Below are positions 17,775 through 26,855 of a stretch of 64,000 nt of DNA, piece after piece (position 1 is the stretch's first letter; every line of letters starts with the position of its first letter). Where the stretch lies: the NCBI GenBank assembly GCA_020073385.1, contig JAIQFH010000021.1, positions 44,893 to 108,892 of the forward strand. The letters are read 5' to 3'. The notes beneath the pieces were generated by a model. That model made no database searches. It saw only the letters and a program-made list of their open reading frames with translations, and was not told the DNA's origin. Position numbers and translations under genes: made by a program. This stretch comes from Terriglobia bacterium (GTDB taxonomy: Bacteria; Acidobacteriota; Terriglobia; Terriglobales; Acidobacteriaceae).

Positions 17775-18116
17775 TCACAGCGGGCGCGAACCGTACAAAC
17801 GCGACACTCTAAGCATCTCCGCGACGGCCTCTTCACTGAGGGGAGGATCATCAGAATCGCCGGTGATAAGCTCTTCGGCCGCGCGGCCCAGTTCTTCATC
17901 GAGACTCTCGGCTACAAAGCAACAATCCACACAGGCGGTCTCTCGTTGGACGTATTTCGATGGATCCTCGGAGACTAGAATCGCGCGCAGTTCTTCCTCT
18001 GTTTCCTCTAGATACATCTCCTCTTGACTAGCAACCGTCTCGTAGTAGGCGTCTACATCATTCGGAATGTTCTTCGGAATCACATTGTCGTTACTCATAT
18101 TGATCGACATTGGCAT
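17775..18116 (-). CDS. Acidic hypothetical protein
   Basis: This 113-residue, strongly acidic protein has runs of Glu (EEMYLEETEEELRAIL, LDEELGRAAEEL) and CVDCC. ATG 18116 follows GAGGGGAA. It lies 47 bases after the ferritin-like gene on the same strand and is probably cotranscribed with it. It could be a partner, leader or precursor peptide; no family is recognised. Confidence 0.6.
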   Translation of the reverse strand: MPMSINMSNDNVIPKNIPNDVDAYYETVASQEEMYLEETEEELRAILVSEDPSKYVQRETACVDCCFVAESLDEELGRAAEELITGDSDDPPLSEEAVAEMLRVSRLYGSRPL

Positions 18117-18163
18117 TTCCCCTCTCAATAGTTCGTTTACTCGGTGCGCCTTTCCCCAATGGA

Positions 18164-19291
18164 TTACGGCTTTCTTGCGCAACGATCGGGAACAACATAT
18201 TCGAAGCTCGGACCAGCCGCCGCAAGCCCGTCTTCGGTTGGCATTTGCATTAGTGCTTGGGCCTGGGCTTTCAGGATATACATTGCTCCGATCGCGGTTC
18301 CGAGCATCTGCGGGGCACCGTTAAATGCCTCTTCGAGACGTTGCAAAAGCGCGCAATAAGAATGGTTGAACTCTTCCTGGGCAAGGCGAATCGGGCTGCC
18401 CGCAACGTGGTCAGCGGTTCGCGGGTTGCTCCGCATGGATCGGACAGCATCCCAGTCAATGGAGATCGGACCACCGGTGGGCCCTGATCGTGGGGTGTCG
18501 CCGCGGCGATACCGCCGGCCAAATTGGAGTTCCCGGAAGCGGTAGTAATGGGCGACCTGATCCCGTTCTGGATGAAACACGTCGCTGTCTCCATCCCAAA
18601 CCTGCGCGTGGCCCGCGCCCTCGCCTTGTTCCACGATTTCCTCCAGCGCAGCTAGTGCAGTGGCAAGGCTGTCGACGGCGATGATGCGCCCGCCGCCACT
18701 GTAGAAATGCTGGTCAGTGACTTGTCGCGCGGGCTCGCCGCAAAATACGTTCGCTTCGCCGAGGGCTTCGGAAAGCTCGCGAAGTCCTCGCTTGATCGCC
18801 TGATAGAACTGGCCAATTGTCTCGTAATTGTCGCCCTCGGGTAGGCCATTCGCCGACGATGGTTGCTCAATCTTCAGAAAGGTCTCGATCGCCTCAGCGC
18901 CAAAGCGGAATAGAGAGATCTCGAACGAGCGGTCGCTATGGGGGAGGGGACGCGGATAACCCGGCAGCATCTGCGGGATGTCCAGTAGTGGTCGTCCACC
19001 CACCGCGTTCAGGAGATTAGCCGCAAGCGTCAGGTGCAACATTTCCTCGACAACAACGCTGCTTATCACTTCGACGGCGTCGAAGTTGCGGCCTGGTTCA
19101 ATCGAGTACAGCGCACAGAGATATGGGGGGATCGTTGAGTGCTCCAACTCGATCGCCCATTGCAGATGCTCCCTGAGGCTTTCAAGGGAGGGGATTGTTC
19201 CACCCAGGGGAGCGGACACTCTCACGCCGGCCTGAGAATCAGCGGATTCGCTCTCCATGGCGGAGACGGATGTCGAATCAGAGTTATTCAT
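18164..19291 (-). CDS. Ferritin-like domain protein (VioB C-terminal type)
   Basis: The ~375-residue protein matches the ferritin-like family found at the C-terminus of VioB (iminophenylpyruvate dimer synthase) and as stand-alone proteins: HLQWAIELEHSTIPPYLCALYSI near residue 50, then VVVEEMLHLTLAANLLNAVGG, both giving diiron-type Glu/His ligands, and AQEEFNHSYCALLQRLEEAF later. It probably acts as a diiron oxidase or iron binder, with unknown substrate. ATG 19291 is used; the ribosome binding site is weak. The next gene downstream is a small acidic protein. Confidence 0.75.
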   Translation of the reverse strand: MNNSDSTSVSAMESESADSQAGVRVSAPLGGTIPSLESLREHLQWAIELEHSTIPPYLCALYSIEPGRNFDAVEVISSVVVEEMLHLTLAANLLNAVGGRPLLDIPQMLPGYPRPLPHSDRSFEISLFRFGAEAIETFLKIEQPSSANGLPEGDNYETIGQFYQAIKRGLRELSEALGEANVFCGEPARQVTDQHFYSGGGRIIAVDSLATALAALEEIVEQGEGAGHAQVWDGDSDVFHPERDQVAHYYRFRELQFGRRYRRGDTPRSGPTGGPISIDWDAVRSMRSNPRTADHVAGSPIRLAQEEFNHSYCALLQRLEEAFNGAPQMLGTAIGAMYILKAQAQALMQMPTEDGLAAAGPSFEYVVPDRCARKP

Positions 19292-19556
19292 AGCAATGAT
19301 CCATCGCAGCTGATGCACGAGAGACCAACCACGGCCCCGATTTGTGACAGTTGCTGGTCGAATGTTCGGTGAATACCCCGCTTGTCACATTTCGTGGGGT
19401 TGCCTTGTCATAGAAGACGACAAGCGAGTGTCCGCTTTGTTTCATCACCGTTTCACACGCATCGTTTGTTGCGTCACAGGAGGAAATGGGTGGACACAAT
19501 TTTGTTGCAACACGATGGCGGGTCGAACACCTCAATCAGGAACTGAAAGGCAAATC

Positions 19557-19928
19557 ATGCAGACCAATCCGCAGGCAAACGCTGAAGATCCTCCTATCCA
19601 ATCCGGTGTTCTCAAAGACAACCAATTTCGTGTCGACGCGGTGCAGTCCGGTTCGGCGTTATTGGTCGGTGACGCGGCGGTGTTTAATGTCGCGGGCAGT
19701 TTCTGTGCCACGCAGGGTAAATGCACTCATCGGGGAGGTCCGTTGAATGAAGGTAAACTCGAAGGATCAACGGTGACGTGCCCATGGCACGGTGCCCAGT
19801 TCAACGTGTGCACGGGCGCTGTGCTGCGAGGCCCGGCCACAGAGCCAGTCAAAACCTACCGCGTGACCGTGGAAGGTGAAATCGGACAAGTGGAGAAAAA
19901 AACTGATAGAGATAGAGACGAGCGATGA
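19557..19928 (+). CDS. Rieske [2Fe-2S] ferredoxin
   Basis: The 123-residue soluble protein has the Rieske ligands C56/H58 (CTHRGG) and C75/H78 (CPWHGAQF), as in Rieske ferredoxins of dioxygenases and NirD-like proteins. No signal or membrane segment is present. ATG 19557 follows GAAAGG. Its stop overlaps the start of the debranching-enzyme gene (ATGA), so it leads a glycogen operon, which is an unusual partner for a redox carrier. The last residues are charged (TDRDRDER). Confidence 0.85.
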   Translation: MQTNPQANAEDPPIQSGVLKDNQFRVDAVQSGSALLVGDAAVFNVAGSFCATQGKCTHRGGPLNEGKLEGSTVTCPWHGAQFNVCTGAVLRGPATEPVKTYRVTVEGEIGQVEKKTDRDRDER

Positions 19929-22105
19929 GTTCAATGGCCGAGGCGGCTAGCAAGCAGAACGAATCCGACCCTCTCAAGTCACCGTCTGAGAGCGGTGACG
20001 TTCAGGCGGGAAATCCCCTCCCGATTGGAGGCGCCCACCAACAAGGAAGGGGAGTTAATTTTGTTTTGTTCAGCCGTCACGCAACCGGTGTTCGTCTAGA
20101 GCTCTATCAGAATTCTAACGATTCTTCTCCGAGCAGAATCATTGACTTCGATCCGGTGCGTCATCGGACCGGCGACGTCTGGCATGTGTGGGTGCGAGGC
20201 ATTCCCGCGGGTCAACTCTACGGTTATCGCATCGAGGGGCCGTATCTACCCGAAGAGGGCCATCGCTTCAATCCACATAAGCTGCTTCTGGATCCGTATG
20301 CAAGAGCAATTGCAGGGGTCGTGAATTGGGATTTTCTGGCCGCCCGCGGCTATGATTCCTCCAGTAGCCAGACTGACTTAAGTTTTTCGAAAATCGATAA
20401 TGCGGGCACCACACCGAAATGCATCTTTACCCACGACCATTTCGACTGGGAGTTGGATTCGCCTCCGAAGCATTCCGCCTCCGACACGGTCATCTACGAG
20501 ACACACGTTCGCGGTTTCACAATCCATCCGAGTTCGGGTGTGGCGCATCCTGGAACCTTCTCCGGCCTGATCGAAAAGATCCCTTATCTCCACAACCTGG
20601 GAGTGACCGCCATAGAGTTGATGCCCGTTCTCGAATTTAACGAGAACGAATCCAACCGACTGAATCCAATCACAGGAGAGAGACTCAAGAATTACTGGGG
20701 ATACAATCACGTCGCCTTCTTCGCTACCAAGCAGTCCTATAGCATCGCAGGACCGCAAGGTCAGCAGACCGAGGAATTCCGAGAGATGGTCAAGGCTTTT
20801 CACCGCGCAGGCATTGAAGTGATCTTGGATATCGTGCTGAACCATACGGCCGAGGGAGATGAACTGGGACCCACGATTTCTCTGCGCGGTATTGAGAACT
20901 CGATCTTCTATATGTTGCAAGAGAACGGGCTCCGTTACTACAAGAACTTTTCCGGCGTTGGCAATACGCTGAACGCAAATCATCCCGTCGTGCGGGAGTT
21001 CGTCAGGAATGTGCTTCGTTACTGGGTCATGCACATGCATGTGGATGGCTTTCGCTTCGACCTTGCTTCCATCCTGGGACGAGATGAGCATGGGAATATT
21101 CTGCGCAACGCTCCGCTTCTCGAAGACATTGCCGAGGATCCCATCCTGCGCGACGTAAAAATTATCGCCGAGGCCTGGGATGCAGGCGGTGCCTATCAAG
21201 TGGGTAGTTTTTCCACGACGCGTTGGACGGAATGGAACGGCCGTTTCCGTGACGATGTGCGCCGCTTCTGGGCTGGCGACGCGGGCATGATCGGATCGTT
21301 CGCAAGCCGAATCTGTGGAAGCTCGGATTTGTACCAAAGCTCTGGCAAAGGCCCCGCAAGCAGCCTCAACTTCCTGACTTGTCATGACGGCTTCACACTG
21401 AACGACCTGGTCAGCTACAGGCTGAAGCACAATGACGAAAATGGCGAGTACAACCGCGATGGAACCGATGCCAACTACAGCGACAATTGCGGCGTGGAAG
21501 GGCCGAGCCAGGATCCCGGTATCGAGGGCATGCGCAACCGCTTGATCAAGAATTTCCTGTTAACCCTTTTTATTTCTCGAGGGGTTCCCATGTTGCTCGG
21601 CGGTGACGAGTTTCGCCGGACGCAGCGCGGCAATAACAATGCCTACTGCCAGGATAACGAGGTGAGTTGGTTTGACTGGAGTCTGCTCGAAACGCATAAA
21701 GAGATACAGCGCTTCACTCGGGCGATGATCGCCTTTCGCCGAGCCCATCCCGTATTACGAAGAGAAAAATTCTACACGGATGCAGACATAGAGTGGCTCG
21801 CGCCAAACGGTGCCGCTCCCGACTGGGCGCACCAGCGGCAGAACTCCTTCGCGTGTCTGATTCTGGGACAGACAGAGCCCGACTTGTTCCTCCTGTTTAA
21901 CGCCGATAGCAGATCAGTTGATTTTTCAATTCCTGCCCTGCGCGGCGGGAAGGTCTGGCGTTTGGCGGTCGATACTTCCAGAACCGCCCCTGACGATCTC
22001 TTCGACTCTGGGAAAGAACCTTCCTTGCAGGGCCAAATCGGTTTTCGGCTCGAACCTCGATCGAGCGCAATTCTCTTGTCGGACGGCGGCGAGGTACTTC
22101 CGTGA
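19925..22105 (+). CDS. glgX: Glycogen debranching enzyme
   Basis: The 726-residue protein has an N-terminal carbohydrate-binding domain (~30-135) and a GH13 isoamylase-type catalytic barrel with the four conserved regions: DIVLNHT, GFRFDLAS (nucleophile Asp), IIAEAWD (acid/base Glu) and FLTCHDG. It cuts alpha-1,6 branches of glycogen or limit dextrin in the cytoplasm. ATGA overlap with the Rieske gene and GTGA overlap with phosphoglucomutase suggest translational coupling in one operon. Confidence 0.95.
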   Translation: MSSMAEAASKQNESDPLKSPSESGDVQAGNPLPIGGAHQQGRGVNFVLFSRHATGVRLELYQNSNDSSPSRIIDFDPVRHRTGDVWHVWVRGIPAGQLYGYRIEGPYLPEEGHRFNPHKLLLDPYARAIAGVVNWDFLAARGYDSSSSQTDLSFSKIDNAGTTPKCIFTHDHFDWELDSPPKHSASDTVIYETHVRGFTIHPSSGVAHPGTFSGLIEKIPYLHNLGVTAIELMPVLEFNENESNRLNPITGERLKNYWGYNHVAFFATKQSYSIAGPQGQQTEEFREMVKAFHRAGIEVILDIVLNHTAEGDELGPTISLRGIENSIFYMLQENGLRYYKNFSGVGNTLNANHPVVREFVRNVLRYWVMHMHVDGFRFDLASILGRDEHGNILRNAPLLEDIAEDPILRDVKIIAEAWDAGGAYQVGSFSTTRWTEWNGRFRDDVRRFWAGDAGMIGSFASRICGSSDLYQSSGKGPASSLNFLTCHDGFTLNDLVSYRLKHNDENGEYNRDGTDANYSDNCGVEGPSQDPGIEGMRNRLIKNFLLTLFISRGVPMLLGGDEFRRTQRGNNNAYCQDNEVSWFDWSLLETHKEIQRFTRAMIAFRRAHPVLRREKFYTDADIEWLAPNGAAPDWAHQRQNSFACLILGQTEPDLFLLFNADSRSVDFSIPALRGGKVWRLAVDTSRTAPDDLFDSGKEPSLQGQIGFRLEPRSSAILLSDGGEVLP

Positions 22106-23760
22106 CAATTAACCCTGCCGCTGGGAAGCCCGCTGACCCATCCGTTCTTCTGAACGTGCCGAAGCTCATCACAGCCTATTACGAGTTGCGTCCCGATCCG
22201 AGCGATCCCAAACAGCGGGTTGTCTTCGGGACGTCCGGCCATCGCGGATCTGCTCTGGAGGTCGCCTTTAACGAGTGGCACATCCTGGCAATCACTCAGG
22301 CGATTTGTGATTACCGCAAACTCCAGAAAATTGACGGCCCGTTGTTCCTTGGGATGGATACCCACGCTGTGTCCGAACCTGCATTTGTGAGCGCGCTTGA
22401 AGTGCTTGCCGCAAACAACATCGAAGCAATGCTCTCCGAAGCCACACCCTACACGCCGACCCCAGCCGTCTCCCATTCGATTCTGCTTTACAACCGCGCA
22501 CGAAAGTCAGGACTCGCCGACGGTATCGTCATCACGCCGTCTCACAATCCTCCCGACAATGGTGGCTTCAAGTACGACCCTCCGCATGGAGGACCGGCGA
22601 ATTTGAGCGTGACTTCGTGGATTGAATCGAAAGCCAACGGATTTCTCGAGCACGGCCTCGACGGTGTGAAGCGCACGCAATTCGCCACAGCGCTGCGTGC
22701 ACCCACAACGCATAAGCACGACTTTTTGAATGTTTATGTCAGCGATCTCAACACCGTTGTCGACATGAAAGCGGTGCGGGACTCAAAGATTAAGCTTGGC
22801 GTGGATCCTCTCGGGGGCGCAGGCATTGATTATTGGCCGCGGATTGCCGAGCAATATGGCCTCGACCTCACGATCGTGAATAAGTCCGTTGATCCGACGT
22901 TTCGCTTCATGACCGTGGATTGGGACGGAAAGATTCGCATGGACCCTTCCTCGCCTTATGCCATGCAGAGACTCATCGCGCTGAAAGATAAGTTCGACAT
23001 TGCATTCGCTAGTGATACCGATCACGACCGCCACGGCATCGTCACCAAAGGAAGCGGGTTGCTGCCCCCGAATCACTACCTTTCAGCGTGCGTAAGCTAT
23101 CTGTTCGCGAACAGGCCCAATTGGAGTGAATACGTCGCCGTCGGCAAGACCGTAGTCAGCAGCAGCATGATCGATCGTGTCAGCGCTCGCCTGGGCCGGC
23201 GGCTTTATGAAGTCCCGGTGGGCTTTAAGTGGTTTGTCGAAGGATTGCTCGCCGGCCGCTTGGGTTTCGGCGGTGAGGAAAGCGCCGGATCTTCTTTTCT
23301 CCGGCGCGACGGCAGCGTCTGGACGACAGATAAGGACGGAATTATTCCATGTCTGCTCTCTGCGGAAATTACGGCGCGTGTGGGCAAAGATCCGGGTGAG
23401 ATTTATGGTGAGCTTACCCGCGAACTGGGAGATCCCGTCTACGAACGCATCGATGCTCCCGCTACCCCCGAACAAAAAGCCGCTCTGGCAGGATTGTCCC
23501 GTTCAGACATTCACGCTACCGAAGTCGCCGGCCAGCCGATTCAGAAGATTCTGACCACCGCTCCGGGAGACGGCAATCCGATTGCAGGAATCAAAGTAGT
23601 TGCCAAAGATGGCTGGTTTGCTGCACGTCCTTCTGGCACAGAGGAAATCTACAAGATTTACGCCGAGAGTTTCCTCGGTCAGAAGCATCTAAAACAGATC
23701 GAGGAAGAAGCCCAGGCCATTGTTTCGGAAACGCTGGCTCGCAGTGCCCAAGCGGCCTGA
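22102..23760 (+). CDS. pgm: Phosphoglucomutase (alpha-D-glucose specific)
   Basis: The 552-residue protein shows the alpha-phosphohexomutase signatures: phosphoserine loop ITPSHNPP, metal-binding SDTDHDRHG, sugar-binding GGEESAG and phosphate-binding RPSGTE. It interconverts glucose-1-phosphate and glucose-6-phosphate, linking the glucan phosphorylase downstream with glycolysis. GTG 22102 overlaps the TGA of the debranching gene. The length is typical of Pgm. Confidence 0.95.
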   Translation: MTINPAAGKPADPSVLLNVPKLITAYYELRPDPSDPKQRVVFGTSGHRGSALEVAFNEWHILAITQAICDYRKLQKIDGPLFLGMDTHAVSEPAFVSALEVLAANNIEAMLSEATPYTPTPAVSHSILLYNRARKSGLADGIVITPSHNPPDNGGFKYDPPHGGPANLSVTSWIESKANGFLEHGLDGVKRTQFATALRAPTTHKHDFLNVYVSDLNTVVDMKAVRDSKIKLGVDPLGGAGIDYWPRIAEQYGLDLTIVNKSVDPTFRFMTVDWDGKIRMDPSSPYAMQRLIALKDKFDIAFASDTDHDRHGIVTKGSGLLPPNHYLSACVSYLFANRPNWSEYVAVGKTVVSSSMIDRVSARLGRRLYEVPVGFKWFVEGLLAGRLGFGGEESAGSSFLRRDGSVWTTDKDGIIPCLLSAEITARVGKDPGEIYGELTRELGDPVYERIDAPATPEQKAALAGLSRSDIHATEVAGQPIQKILTTAPGDGNPIAGIKVVAKDGWFAARPSGTEEIYKIYAESFLGQKHLKQIEEEAQAIVSETLARSAQAA

Positions 23761-23801
23761 GCTGATAAGCCTGGGCCGATAAGCATGAGAGGAATTTATT
23801 T

Positions 23802-26360
23802 ATGAGTAGCTCAACAATCGTCGATCGAACAATCGCTGAGCGTCCTCTCGATACAACCATTTCCGATGCGCTTGCCGACTTGGCCTTAGACCTTCGATGG
23901 TCGTTCAATCACTCGGCGGACCAGCTTTGGGAGCAACTCGACCCCGAACTCTGGGACCTCACCCACAATCCTTGGGTTCTGCTGCAAACCGTCTCCCGGG
24001 AAAAACTGCAAAGTGTTGCCTCCGACCCAAGATTTCAAAAACTCTTGGCTGATCTCCACCGCGAGAAAACACTCGCCGAAGAGTCGGAAGCGTGGTTTCA
24101 AAAGGTGCATCCGCGTTCGGGCGTGTCGACAATTGCGTATTTCTCGATGGAGTTCATGTTGAGCGAAGCGCTGCCAATTTATTCTGGCGGACTCGGCAAT
24201 GTTGCCGGCGATCAGCTCAAAGCCGCAAGTAACCTGGGTGTTCCGGTTATCGGAATTGGTCTGCTCTATCAACAGGGCTACTTTCGGCAGGAGATTGACG
24301 CGCAGGGTCACCAGCAGGCTTTATATCCATTCAACGATCCCGGCCAACTGCCAATCAAACCGGTGCGGGAGCCAAATGGCGAGTGGCTTCGCCTAGTCCT
24401 TCCTCTACCTGGTTTCAAGTTGTGGCTTCGAGCGTGGCAGGTGCAAGTCGGCAGAGCGAAATTGTATTTGCTCGATACCAACGACCCCGCGAACCCTCCG
24501 GCCTACCGCGGCATTGCGACTGAACTTTACGGCGGTGGTCCGGAGTTGCGTGTGAAGCAGGAGTTGGTCCTTGGGATCGGAGGCTGGCGGCTCCTGCGCG
24601 CCCTCGGAATCCACCCTGAAGTTTGCCATCTCAATGAAGGTCACGCCGCATTCGCGGTGCTGGAACGAGCCCGTTGCTACATGGAAGATAACGATCAGCC
24701 ATTTGATGTCGCGCTTGCCATCACTCGTGCCGGCAACCTTTTTACGACCCACACTCCCGTAGAAGCGGGCTTTGACCGCTTCCAGCCCGGCCTGATCGAG
24801 CGGTACCTCAAGAAGTATGCTGAAGAGCACCTGTCGATTTCGTTCGAAGAGCTTCTCGCACTTGGCCGACGAGATCGCCAGGATTCGTCCGAACCGTTCA
24901 ATATGGCCTATCTGGCGGTCCGGGGCAGCGGCGCTGTCAACGGTGTCAGTAAACTGCACGGTCAAGTCAGTCGACGACTCTTCCAGGTCCTGTTTCCGAG
25001 GTGGCCGGAAACAGAAGTGCCCGTCACACATGTAACTAACGGAGTACACACGCCCACGTGGGATTCTGCCGAAGCAGATCGCATCTGGGAACTGGCGTGC
25101 GGCAAAAACCGTTGGCACGGAACCTTGACAAACATGGAGGAGAACGTTGCTGCAGTGAGCGACTCCGACATGTGGCGATGCCGCGGCGTTAGCCGCAAGG
25201 TTCTGGTTGACTACGTCCGCAGACTTTACGTGCGTCAATTAGCAACTCGCGGAGCATCCCCGGAGGATCTTTCGCAGGCAGCACTGATACTCGATAACGA
25301 CATTTTGACTCTGGGATTTGCCCGCCGCTTCGCGCCGTACAAACGTCCGAACCTTCTCCTGCATGACCCGGCGCGGCTCCTTAACATCCTGCTTAATCGA
25401 GATCGTCCCGTGCAACTCGTGCTTGCAGGCAAGGCTCATCCCCAAGATGCCGAAGGGCAAGACATGATCTGGCAGTGGGTTGAATTTTCCCGTCGTCCCG
25501 AAGCTCGATCCCGGGTGGTTTTCCTTTCCGACTACGACGTGCTCATGGCGGAACATCTGGTTCAGGGCGTGGACGTTTGGGTGAACACTCCGCGACGCCC
25601 TTGGGAAGCTAGCGGCACCAGCGGCATGAAGGTGCTAGTAAACGGTGGATTGAATCTTTCGGAGCTTGATGGCTGGTGGGCGGAGGCGTATTCGCCGGAA
25701 GTGGGTTGGGCGATCGGGGATGGGCGCGAACATGGGGATGACCCTTCTTGGGACGCAACCGAGGCTGAAGCTCTTTATACGCTGCTTGAGAGAGAGGTGA
25801 TCCCAGAGTTTTATGCGCGCGACGAGCATGGAATTCCACGTCGCTGGGTTGCGCGCATCCGCGAAAGCATGGCTCGGTTGACTCCGAGGTTTTCCAGCAA
25901 TCGCGCAGTCCGCCAATATACCGACGAACACTATGTCTCGGCCGCAGGTGCTTTTCGCCTGCGCGCCGACAATCGAGGCTCAGTGGGAGCCGATTTGGTC
26001 GCCTGGCAGGCCGAACTGGCAAAACATTGGTCAGCGCTGCGATTCGGTTCTGCGACCGTTCAAAAACAGGGCGAACAATACCTCTTCGAGGTTCAAGTCT
26101 TTCTTCAAGCTATGAACCCCGATGCTGTGAGGGTCGAGCTCTATGCGGAGGGGCAGAGAGATGGTGCCCCAATCACTCAACCAATGATTCGTGGCGAACG
26201 TCTGGTTGGTGCGGCAAACGGCTTCACATATGCTGCCGTTGTTCCGACAAATCGCCCAGCCACGGACTACACCCCGCGCCTCGTTCCTCAGCATGTTGGG
26301 GCGCTAGTGCCGCTGGAGGCGCCGTTTATTTTGTGGCGCGACGCACCCTCTTGGCGGTGA
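23802..26360 (+). CDS. glgP: Alpha-glucan phosphorylase
   Basis: The 852-residue protein belongs to the GT35 group with a DUF3417 N-terminus (~10-125), followed by the phosphorylase core: YFSMEFMLSEALPIYSGGLG, HLNEGHAAF, and the PLP/phosphate region EASGTSGMKVLVNGGLNLS. It releases glucose-1-phosphate from alpha-1,4 glucan. ATG 23802 follows GAGAGGAA at ~8 bases. With the two upstream genes it completes a path from branched glucan to glucose-6-phosphate. Confidence 0.95.
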   Translation: MSSSTIVDRTIAERPLDTTISDALADLALDLRWSFNHSADQLWEQLDPELWDLTHNPWVLLQTVSREKLQSVASDPRFQKLLADLHREKTLAEESEAWFQKVHPRSGVSTIAYFSMEFMLSEALPIYSGGLGNVAGDQLKAASNLGVPVIGIGLLYQQGYFRQEIDAQGHQQALYPFNDPGQLPIKPVREPNGEWLRLVLPLPGFKLWLRAWQVQVGRAKLYLLDTNDPANPPAYRGIATELYGGGPELRVKQELVLGIGGWRLLRALGIHPEVCHLNEGHAAFAVLERARCYMEDNDQPFDVALAITRAGNLFTTHTPVEAGFDRFQPGLIERYLKKYAEEHLSISFEELLALGRRDRQDSSEPFNMAYLAVRGSGAVNGVSKLHGQVSRRLFQVLFPRWPETEVPVTHVTNGVHTPTWDSAEADRIWELACGKNRWHGTLTNMEENVAAVSDSDMWRCRGVSRKVLVDYVRRLYVRQLATRGASPEDLSQAALILDNDILTLGFARRFAPYKRPNLLLHDPARLLNILLNRDRPVQLVLAGKAHPQDAEGQDMIWQWVEFSRRPEARSRVVFLSDYDVLMAEHLVQGVDVWVNTPRRPWEASGTSGMKVLVNGGLNLSELDGWWAEAYSPEVGWAIGDGREHGDDPSWDATEAEALYTLLEREVIPEFYARDEHGIPRRWVARIRESMARLTPRFSSNRAVRQYTDEHYVSAAGAFRLRADNRGSVGADLVAWQAELAKHWSALRFGSATVQKQGEQYLFEVQVFLQAMNPDAVRVELYAEGQRDGAPITQPMIRGERLVGAANGFTYAAVVPTNRPATDYTPRLVPQHVGALVPLEAPFILWRDAPSWR

Positions 26361-26414
26361 CTGACAAAGTCCTTAAGAATTTACAAGAAAATTCGATAAA
26401 GAATGGAGGATCAG

Positions 26415-26783
26415 ATGACAATTTCAACTCAGACAGTTGAGCGATGTATCGAGGAATGTTTACAGTGCTTACGCTGGTGTTCTCAATGCCGCGCTGAGTC
26501 CCTGGAGCAAGACCCGATCATGATGAGGGAATGTATCCGGCTGTGTAACGAATGTCTTGAATTGTGCCGAACCTGCGTAGCCCTACTCACGGGCAGCTCT
26601 GGATTCGCTCACCAGGTGTGCAGCATCTGTTCCGAGCTATGCACAGCCTGCGCGGCAGAGTGTGGGAAACACGAAGGCGAAACGATGAGGAAGTGTGCTC
26701 AAGCGTGCCGTCAATGCGCGGCTACATGCGCTGAAGTCGCACAAGCCGGGCCAATTCGGCAGGCTATGCAACGTGTGGCCTAA
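26415..26783 (+). CDS. Cysteine-rich four-helix-bundle copper-binding protein
   Basis: The 122-residue protein has many regularly spaced cysteines (CIEECLQCLRWCSQC, CIRLCNECLELCRTC, CSICSELCTACAAEC, CAQACRQCAATC), the pattern of Csp/DUF326 copper-storage four-helix bundles whose interior cysteines bind many Cu(I) ions. No signal peptide, so it is a cytosolic (Csp3-like) form. ATG 26415 sits 5 bases after GGAGG, preferred to ATG 26403. It follows the glycogen operon and precedes NDH-2. Confidence 0.85.
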   Translation: MTISTQTVERCIEECLQCLRWCSQCRAESLEQDPIMMRECIRLCNECLELCRTCVALLTGSSGFAHQVCSICSELCTACAAECGKHEGETMRKCAQACRQCAATCAEVAQAGPIRQAMQRVA

Positions 26784-26855
26784 GATTGCTGGTTTAAGGC
26801 GTCGAACCACGGGACGATTTCATCCTATAGCTGCAGGTTTGTCTCGGAGGAACCG

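Noticed and set aside
20378..21430. Long leftward frame inside the glgX gene
   Set aside because: Antisense shadow of a well-conserved debranching enzyme.
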